A stretch of 64,000 nt of DNA, taken from positions 590,501-654,500 of the forward strand of contig JASPKZ010007295.1 in assembly GCA_030220185.1 (NCBI GenBank), in the 5' to 3' direction. Of the stretch, positions 57,336 to 64,000 are shown piece after piece. The DNA is from Diploptera punctata (Eukaryota > Arthropoda > Insecta > Blattodea > Blaberidae). A program made the translations under genes and the position numbers. The notes below the pieces were generated by a model, which was given only the letters and a program-made list of their open reading frames with translations, did no database searches and had not been told where the DNA came from. How positions within the stretch are numbered: the stretch's first letter is position 1; the number at the start of each line of letters is the position of its first letter.

Positions 57336-58214
57336 TATAATTTCCCATGTTGATTGATGCTTTGGAATGTGTGATTATGTCATTTCAGAGACCAGTCTCG
57401 TTGTTTTGTATTTTTCCGATACGTTAGATAGCTGTGTCGAGTTACATAAACGCCTCCTCCTTTCTTGTGTTCACAATACCTTTTAATGTCTCCGAGTATA
57501 CACAGTGTACATATTACCGGTACATGCCCTGGATGTGATATGACTGAGGAAATATGAAATATCACAAAATGAAAATTATTTTAAAAAATATTCACATTCT
57601 CAGACCACGGGATTGAATGTTAAATATATATGTGTGTCGAAACATGTAGAGCAGGACACCCTATCAACACCCAACAAAAGTATTGTTATTCATAGAAATG
57701 GAAGGTTTCTGAAATTTATTCCCAGCTCGGGTGATATGCTCTTGGTTATTCTGGGATTTTCTACGGAATCCAACAGCTGTTGGACGTGATGGTGAATTGC
57801 AAGGACCATATCACCACACTCAGTCCATATCAATGAGTATTTGCTAGTTTTACCAACTGAATATAAAGTACTTTAATTTATAATCACACTTTATTAATCC
57901 AACACAAACATTGTTACATAACCTAAATAACGCATTTGGAACCCATTTTTAATGCAATTGTTTCAGCCTTTTTAGAATATATTGATTTATTGAAAATTAA
58001 TTCCAAGGTCAATCAAACGTTCCTCAGGTGAATAGCTTCAGAAGCTCTTTGGGCTGCTAATTGCGACTTCTTGTGCTAAAAATAGTGTCTATAGGGTAAT
58101 ATTTCGCTTAATAAATCTTCAGGTGAGCATTCAAAATTTAGAATTAAATATGATATTTTTACAGTGACTAAATAATAGCACTCCTTATAGGCAACGGGTT
58201 TCTTCAGTAGGAAA
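57336..58214. other. Unassigned stretch
   Basis: Nothing recognised. Confidence 0.4.
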
Positions 58215-58562
58215 TACTAAGTTATTAAACAATATAAATAAATAAGAAATATAATCATACAAGAAAAAAAAATATTCGATAGTAGCTTAAGTAATATAGA
58301 AACAAATTGGTATGGGCATGTACGACGAATGCAAGAAGAAGGGTTACCCAGGAAAAACATTGGAATGGTGTCCATCTGGAAGAAGAAAATAAGTAAGACA
58401 TCGAAAAACATGAATGCAAGAAATAAGAACTGGAATGACAATAAGAAGACTGGAGGGTATGGAGTGGATGGATAGAGACGAGTGGAGAAGGAAAGTAAAA
58501 CTTTAAACACAGAAAGATGTATAAACATTGAAAATCTGTGTCTATAAATAAATTATTATTAT
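58215..58562 (+). repeat. LINE L-like 3' end
   Basis: The plus strand gives WYGHVRRMQEEGLPRKNIG and further decayed C-terminal sequence. The end aaatctgtgtctataaataa matches the LINE L 3' end at 44.69 kb, then an ATT tail. Confidence 0.65.
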
Positions 58563-58564
58563 TA

Positions 58565-58930
58565 CTAGCTAATACTCGGCGTGCGCTACTACGACTAAAT
58601 AAATGAAATATGATTTTTAAATTTTCGTTTCAGATGAACTCCTACACCTAATGGTTTTAGAATATAATAGCAGTTCTCGCCGTACCCGAAAACCTGTATA
58701 TATGTGTAAAGGTATACGATGCGATGAACTTAACAAGGCGGTTTGTAGAATACATTTTTAATTTCGGAATTCAGGTAAATCCCAATTTCTAATAGTCGTA
58801 TTTTGCTGATTTTTGGATAACACCTACTCGGTGAACACTATATGCTGAGTTCTGATGAGAAGCATCGAAAATTGCAATCGGTTGAGCGATTATTTAAATG
58901 TTGTTTCTAGAGAATTCCTGCAATGGTTTC
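58565..58930 (-). mobile_element. Helitron N 3' end, truncated
   Basis: Starts ctagctaatactcggcgtgc on the plus strand after the LINE L tail. The interior differs from the other two copies and the opposite end is missing. Confidence 0.55.
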
Positions 58931-58947
58931 AGAGTATTATATATATA

Positions 58948-59276
58948 CATCCATAGTAATTCTGCCCGAAGGCAGGTCCTTCACTGCAATCATAGCATTT
59001 TCATGCTATGCTGGCAGCTTTACTAGGGAATTGTACGTGTGGTAGCTTCCCGTTGCTTTCCACACCGTGAAGGATGATGATGATAATGATAAGGATGATG
59101 ATGATGGCCATATTATTTCGGGGACCGTTTGGGCCTTAAAGTTTTCCTGACATTTGTTTACAGGTGAGGAAAAACCCCGATAAAAACCTCACCCAGAAAA
59201 ACTGCCCCGACCGGGGATCGAACCCGGGCCCGCTGCGTGACAAGGCAGCACGCTACCTCGAGACCACAGCGGTGGA
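58948..59276 (-). repeat. SINE B
   Basis: Complete minus copy, from acatccatag to cagcggtggac, with TA-rich flanks on both sides. Confidence 0.85.
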
Positions 59277-59280
59277 CATA

Positions 59281-59282
<2 letters not shown>

Positions 59283-59330
<48 letters not shown>
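59283..59330. repeat. TA microsatellite
   Basis: About 23 TA units. Confidence 0.95.
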
Positions 59331-59334
<4 letters not shown>

Positions 59335-59847
59335 GATGGTGGCTAAGCTCTCGCTATATATGAAAATCTGTATGTAAAATTTTTCAAGTAATTTGACTTA
59401 ATATTTTTGGAGTTTTGTGAACACAAACATACGTAGGCCTAAGCTGAATTTGTATATATGCCTAAAAATATTTTACCAATTTAAATAAAGTTGCACACAC
59501 ATAGAAAATCTGGTTTTGAACCATAACTCAAGGACTTCAGAACCATAAGCTTTTTCGTAAGTAATGCCAAGAGTGATTTCCAAATTATCGATAAATTCAT
59601 GAGTCATGAAGTGATGAGTAAATTTATCTAGAAGATTTGGAAATAAAGAGTTAGGACTATTTAACGAATAAAATTAAACTGTTTACTCAAAAATCATTAT
59701 TTAAATATAGATACCGATACTTTAAAATATTTATATATTTAATGTAAACAGCAATGTTTGAAAACAAATTAGAAATGTGAGGTTATGTTTAATCGCTGTA
59801 ACTTGATCATATTATTTATTGCCAAATAAGATCACAATATTGTGAGA

Positions 59848-60152
59848 GTCCACCGCTGTGGTTTCGAGGAGCGAGCTGCCTTGTCACGCAGCAGACCCGG
59901 ATTCGATTCCCAGTCGGGACAGGCTCCTGGGTGGGGTTTTTTTCGGGGTTTTTCCTCATCTGTAAGACAAATTTCAGGAAACGTAGGGCCCAACGGTCTC
60001 CGAAAATCATCCGCCATCATCATCACCGGTGTGGAAAGTAACGGGAAGCTACCACACCTATAAATCCCTATTAAAGCTGCAAAGCATAACATGAAAGTGC
60101 TATGATTGCAGTGAAAGACCTGCCCTCGGGCAGAATTACTATGGATGGATGG
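59848..60152 (+). repeat. SINE B with 11-bp target duplication
   Basis: Complete copy. A perfect duplication atattgtgaga lies at 59837-59847 and 60153-60163. Confidence 0.9.
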
Positions 60153-60278
60153 ATATTGTGAGAATGACTCTAGTGGAGAATTAATGGAACACATCAAACT
60201 GTATATTATAACCAACATTGTAGGTTATTAATTTATTTTTTTAGTAACAACTCAGTAAAATAAAGGAATCTGTACATT

Positions 60279-60585
60279 GGTAGTAAAAGATTCCGGGCTA
60301 TGTGGCCGTGGTCTATAACTGGCGTTTCTTCCAGACGTTTCTCCCTCAACTGCGGAGGGCATCTTCAGTGGCGAACGCTAGAAGCTGTTGTTTCCCTGTC
60401 GTAGACTCGACTGCGAATGAGTCTACGACAGGGGAAACAACAGCTTCTAGCGCTCGCCACTGAAGATGCCCTCCGCAGTTGAGGGAGAAACGTCTGGAAG
60501 AAACGCCAGTTATAGACCACGGCCACATAGCCCGGAATCTTTTACTATCATGATTACCGGCCGTGAAAGCCTGCATTCCACTATT
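60279..60585. mobile_element. Palindromic insert D, possibly Penelope-like terminal repeat
   Basis: 307 bp flanked by a perfect 11-bp duplication atctgtacatt (60268-60278, 60586-60596). 60281-60408 and 60419-60547 are inverted copies differing at about two positions, around a 10-nt loop. The right arm contains CTGAAGA (60460-60466), a CCCTC/GAGGG stem, then GAAAC and GTC (60487-60494). This arrangement recalls the hammerhead-like motif of Penelope-like terminal repeats, although the core has A where the active ribozyme has U. Confidence 0.65.
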
Positions 60586-60996
60586 ATCTGTACATTATTT
60601 GCTATATTCAATGTATTTGTTGGAAAGTTAGTCACTGATAATATTGCTCTGATCTGTTCAGAATATTAAACAAGAGGAGCTTTCTTTATCACAAAAGCAG
60701 GAGCTGATAAAGAGAAATCGATAAAGAGCGAGGTGAAACACGACTGTCAGTAGTTGAAAAACAAAATTCATTGAAACGTGATTGTCATTGACTAACATTT
60801 GGGGCATGAGTTAAATAGTCATTTACAAATAACTGTTTTGTAGAAGTCATCGATTTTAGGTACCAATTTCTTAATGGTCTGAATTCTGTAACCTTCTCCT
60901 GCAATATATTTTCACTGAAGCAGAAAACATTTGCTTTTGGTAGTCGCGTATGTTGCTTAGAGTTGTCGATTTTAAAGCATCTACTTTTACACAATG

Positions 60997-61299
60997 AGAG
61001 GACGCCATAGCGTAGTTGGTTAAGGCAATACGCTACAAACCGGAAGGTCGAGGATTCGAGTCCCGGTGGATCAGGACTTTTAAACTGACCCAAACATTCT
61101 GGCGGCACCATGGTCTTTGGTCGACTCTGCCTCTAATGTAAATGAGTATCAGACGCTTATTCTGAGGGTAAAGTCGACCGTCACTCAGGGCTGACAACCC
61201 GACTGAAATCAAGTGCCAACTGTCTAGAAAAATGGGAGCCTTAACCTCCTATTACCCCAAGGGCCTCTTAGGGCCCGTGATGGATTCACTTTACCTTTT
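60997..61299 (+). repeat. SINE G
   Basis: Head gaggacgccatagcgtagtt and ggttaaggcaatacgctac (A box complete here), B box GATTCGAGTCCCGG, body, and tail ttcactttacc. Confidence 0.8.
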
Positions 61300-61639
61300 T
61301 AATTTTGTGTAATTCTACTCCAGTCAATGCCTGATTATTATGGCATGTCTTGTAATTCTAAAGGGATTATCTGCAATAAATTAAGCTGAGAAACTTGTAT
61401 GTTTTTCTTTCTAAATGTTTGCTCATCCGGGATTGTATGTTGAGTATATTTCTCAAGAATTCCCTGAAGAACTCATTCTTTAGTTTGTAGATAAGAATGT
61501 CAGTAGAGATCAGATAACGCAGGCCTTACATTTGTTATCATTGGTTCTGTTAAAAAAATTGTCTCTGGAGTTTCCATGTTTGCTAGCCTGATGTTTACTA
61601 ACTTAAATATGTTGTTGCACAAGTAACTTTTATGTGGAC
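61300..61639. other. Unassigned stretch
   Basis: Nothing recognised. Confidence 0.35.
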
Positions 61640-61648
61640 GATACTGGA

Positions 61649-62080
61649 GTAACTAAGTAGCTCGGTGACACTGTCGACCCCGTAGGTTCATGGCCACGCG
61701 GTCGTAAACTCTCCATACATCCTTATCCTGGACTAATGTCTTCCAATCATCTCCTGTATAATCTACTTCCCTCAAATCATGGTTAATATTATTCTCCTAA
61801 CTCATTCTCGGCCTACCATCTGGGCGCTTTCCCTCTGGATTTCTTACAAGAAATTTCCAATGGCCCTCTTAATTCCTCATTCGTGCCACATTCCAGTCTA
61901 CGAGATTTAACTGTTCTTATTAAATCTGGTTTCCTATAAAGATCATATAGCTTACTGAGAGATATATATATATATATATATTCTTCTCCGTTCGCCTGTC
62001 TGTTCATCTCTCTTTGGTCCAAAAATTTTCTAAGAACTTTATTCTCAAATATACGTAATATTTTCTCCTCTCTTAAAGAT
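61649..62080 (-). repeat. LINE A 3' end with target duplication
   Basis: Minus copy with the tail at the left (gtaactaagtagctcgg). It ends within the LINE at cttaaagat. The direct repeat gatactgga lies at 61640-61648 and 62081-62089. A short TA run (61961-61980) interrupts it. Confidence 0.75.
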
Positions 62081-62122
62081 GATACTGGACTTACTTACTC
62101 ACTGGCACTATCGAGCCCGTAG

Positions 62123-62196
62123 CTTTATTGATGGTTATTGCTTGGATATTAAATTTTGGTAGATGAAATTTTGTTTATTATTTGGATTGTATAGGT
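62123..62196 (+). pseudogene. ND5: Mitochondrial ND5 fragment in nuclear LINE
   Basis: With the invertebrate mitochondrial code (AGA=Ser, TGA=Trp, ATA=Met), codons from 62122 give ALLMVIAWMLNFGSW, then NFVYYLDCMG. This agrees with the conserved AWMLN-GSWN---YL segment of insect NADH dehydrogenase subunit 5. In the standard code the frame has an internal stop. The next 50 bp or so to 62249 are also foreign to LINE A but not assigned. This is a nuclear mitochondrial insert, not an expressed gene. Confidence 0.8.
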
Positions 62197-62664
62197 TAAA
62201 TTCCTCTTTTAACTTTATGACTACTTAAATATGTTCACTAAATAATAAGGGACATAATCCGTCCATACATCCCTATCCTGAGCTAAAGCTTTCCAATCAT
62301 TCTCTGTATAATCCACTTCCGTCAAATCATAGTTAATGTTATTCTCCCACCTCATTCTCTGTCTACCAACTGGGTGTTTTCCCCCTGGTTTTCCTACAAG
62401 AAGCTTCCATGCACGTCTTTCATTCGCCATTCACGCCATATGTCCTGCCCATCGCAGTCAACGAGACTTAACTGTTATTATATCTGGCTTCCTATAAAGA
62501 CCATGTAGTTCACTGTTACGCAGTCCTCTTCATTCCCTGCCTGTTCATCTCTCTTTGGTCCAAAAATTTTCCTAAGAATTTTATTCTCAAATACTGGTAA
62601 TCTCCTTTCCTGCCTTAAAGTAAGAGTACATGTTCCGCATCTATATAATATAACTGGTAGAATA

Positions 62665-62724
62665 GAAGCATTCGGTAATTTAGGTATAATTTTTGCTATA
62701 CTAGCTATTGGTCTTCTAGGATTT
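62665..62724 (+). pseudogene. COX1: Mitochondrial COX1 fragment in nuclear LINE
   Basis: Twenty codons in the invertebrate mitochondrial code give EAFGNLGMIFAM, then LAIGLLGF, with two ATA codons read as Met. This is the conserved E-AFG-LGMI-AMLAIGLLGF stretch of cytochrome oxidase subunit I. LINE A sequence resumes directly with gcagtttaacg. COX1 normally continues with gtagttt-like sequence, so agttt is a plausible microhomology at the junction. Confidence 0.9.
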
Positions 62725-62813
62725 GCAGTTTAACGTTTTTAAAGGAGTTGGGAAGTCAAGAGTTTCTGTAATGCATAATAGCACGCATTTCCAGAATAAA
62801 GAAGATACTGGAC

Positions 62814-63229
62814 ACTGACACAAATAACAAAATCATATTTTATTGTCAGTTGATATATCATCATACTTAAATTCTGGAATGTAATGATTTAAACTGGCTG
62901 AATGTGCACTTTTGATGTATTTATCGTCCTTGTAGAATGATTACCATGACTAACCCAATGTGTTATAATACACATTGCATGTAACTGTACTTCTGTTTTC
63001 TGTTAAAAACTTTTTTTTATCAATGCCACCAGGTTTTATTAACATTTCTGCCATTGTCTCCTGACATGGCGGAATTGTAACCCTCATCTTAAGTTAGGGC
63101 GTCTGGATGGCGGAGTTATGTTACCTCTATGATATGACATGTGATAATGATAATAAAGCTCCAGGAGAATCCTTAAACTAAACTTAACCTAAATCCAGAC
63201 CATGGTCGACAGTATAATTTTTTAAGAAA
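62814..63229. other. Unassigned stretch
   Basis: Nothing recognised. Confidence 0.35.
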
Positions 63230-63235
63230 AATATG

Positions 63236-63315
63236 CTGTGGTCTGACCAGGAAACGAACCTGGAACTCGTGAACTATAGTCAGAATCTCTGATGACTAAG
63301 CCATGAGGCTGGTTC
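63236..63315 (-). repeat. tRNA-derived SINE Q head
   Basis: The minus strand gives agcctcatggcttagtcatc (A box) and a B box caggttcgtttcctgg. It matches the head at 45334. Confidence 0.5.
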
Positions 63316-63470
63316 TGTTAAAAAACTACAAAATGAAAATAATAGTTACGTAACTTGCTTTCGAATTGTTGAGAGTCCTGCTAATTTTCGAAATCTGATT
63401 TTAAAAGAATCACAGAACAAACAAACACTACTGTTCACTTACATTTTTAAAAGTTTATAGAATTATACGT

Positions 63471-63811
63471 TCCGCGCCGTAGCCGAACGGTTAAGGCCAG
63501 ATGCCTTGGCGCAGAGATACGTACCTTGCGCTGGCTCGAGTCTCCATGGGGGAACAAATTTTCCATGAAATTTAGGTCAATATGGAACCGGTGCCCACCC
63601 GTAATCGTGAGGAATTTGGGTACATATAAAAAGTAGCGACTCCAGGTTGAGAAAAACCTGCTATAACGGCTAGGGGATCCGATATGCTGACCACAATTCA
63701 CCCCTACAAGGACTGCATGATCGTCTACCTCTGTGATTAGCACATGTGGATGTGAGGCCAGCAGCCGGCTGGCAGACGAAGGGCCTTCTAGGCCTGTCGC
63801 GCCATGGAGTT
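63471..63811 (+). repeat. SINE F, alternative 3' end
   Basis: Head gccgtagccgaacggttaag, B box GGCTCGAGTCT, and 3' end gggccttctaggcctgtcgc then an A-rich tail. Same subfamily as 24569-24895. Confidence 0.8.
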
Positions 63812-63869
63812 AAAAAAATAATTTTGTTCTATTTTAATGTTAGGATTTGTGCCGGGTGGTGTGAGAAAA

Positions 63870-64000
63870 CCACGCATCTACTACCATTTGTGCTGGATGG
63901 GGTTGGTTGTAAGAACCCTGGAACACGCTCTGCTAACCATTTGTGGGTAAGTGAACCACACTACGCTACTGCTACCATTTGTGGGGTTAGAAAAGCAAAC
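63870..64000. repeat. Short tandem array at the window edge
   Basis: ctaccatttgtg or ctaaccatttgtg recurs at about 63881, 63934 and 63973, with neighbouring cacgct and ggttag pieces. This indicates units of roughly 40-50 bp running past the end of the window. Confidence 0.6.

Larger units (their letters stand above)
59555..60821. mobile_element. Foldback family C, solo right arm with two inserts
   Basis: Runs from gtaatgccaagagtgatttc through tattgccaaataagatcac and ctctagtggagaatta to the end ggggcatgagttaaatagtc. It matches the right arm of the 32.9-kb element. A SINE B (59848-60152) and a palindromic insert (60279-60585) interrupt it, each with its own target duplication. Confidence 0.75.
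62091..62803 (-). repeat. LINE A 3' end with mitochondrial fillers
   Basis: A second minus copy with the tail at the left (ttacttactcactggcacta). gatactggac occurs at both edges (62081-62090 and 62804-62813). LINE A sequence is continuous with other copies except at two places. About 127 bp replaces gttcatggccgcgc after 62122, and about 60 bp replaces the AT-rich block after tggtagaata at 62664. Confidence 0.8.

Overview
The window looks like nuclear DNA of an insect, most likely a cockroach-type blattodean. The evidence is an AT-rich base composition, long AAT and TA microsatellites, many tRNA-derived SINE copies, 3' ends of RTE-like LINEs in dozens of fragments, mariner/Tc1-type elements, Helitrons, a Penelope-like relic, and two mitochondrial fragments that read correctly only in the invertebrate mitochondrial code. 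The taxon is inferred from repeat style and remembered resemblance; no database was searched. There is no intact host protein gene and no bacterial-type operon. Almost every long reading frame is a translation of a repeat.

Layout. 0.1-8.6 kb: LINE A, E-type and SINE B repeats, one possible host exon (5191-5346) with a consensus splice donor, two RTE 3' ends, and a Tc1/mariner transposase relic split by a SINE. 8.6-15 kb: a hairpin MITE, a LINE that appears 5'-inverted (twin-primed) with target duplications, an unrelated LINE 3' end and more SINEs. 15-19.5 kb: a dead mariner with TIRs, then an E-type element split by a 1.24-kb TIR element with TA duplications. 19.5-28.5 kb: a SINE F dimer within one target duplication, further SINEs, another TIR element (25664-26362) and RTE fragments. 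28.5-37 kb: LINE L and LINE A, SINEs with clear duplications, a foldback MITE, a 1.66-kb foldback element (32933-34589) and a nested TA element inside LINE A. 37-46.5 kb: mostly unrecognised sequence, with a hypothetical 130-codon frame and scattered LINE A, SINE and AAT repeats.

46.6-47 kb holds the best regulatory candidate: a heat-shock-type core promoter (a perfect three-unit heat shock element, TATA box and a correctly spaced initiator) with no heat-shock protein coding sequence behind it. 47.3-58.9 kb: three Helitron copies, a Penelope-like GIY-YIG relic, and the best-preserved LINE reverse transcriptase (minus strand, 51935-54330), with a tandem-repeat 3' region and a SINE inserted with a 17-bp target duplication. 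59-64 kb: a third foldback copy carrying a SINE and a near-perfect 267-bp palindrome, then two LINE A copies inserted serially at one target. The second LINE copy has short mitochondrial ND5 and COX1 fragments spliced into it. The window ends in SINE F and the start of a short tandem array.

These sequences do not form a pathway. The window is a layered record of insertion, nesting and break repair. The observations most worth checking are the mitochondrial fillers, the orphan heat-shock promoter, the palindromic Penelope-like insert and the SINE dimer.
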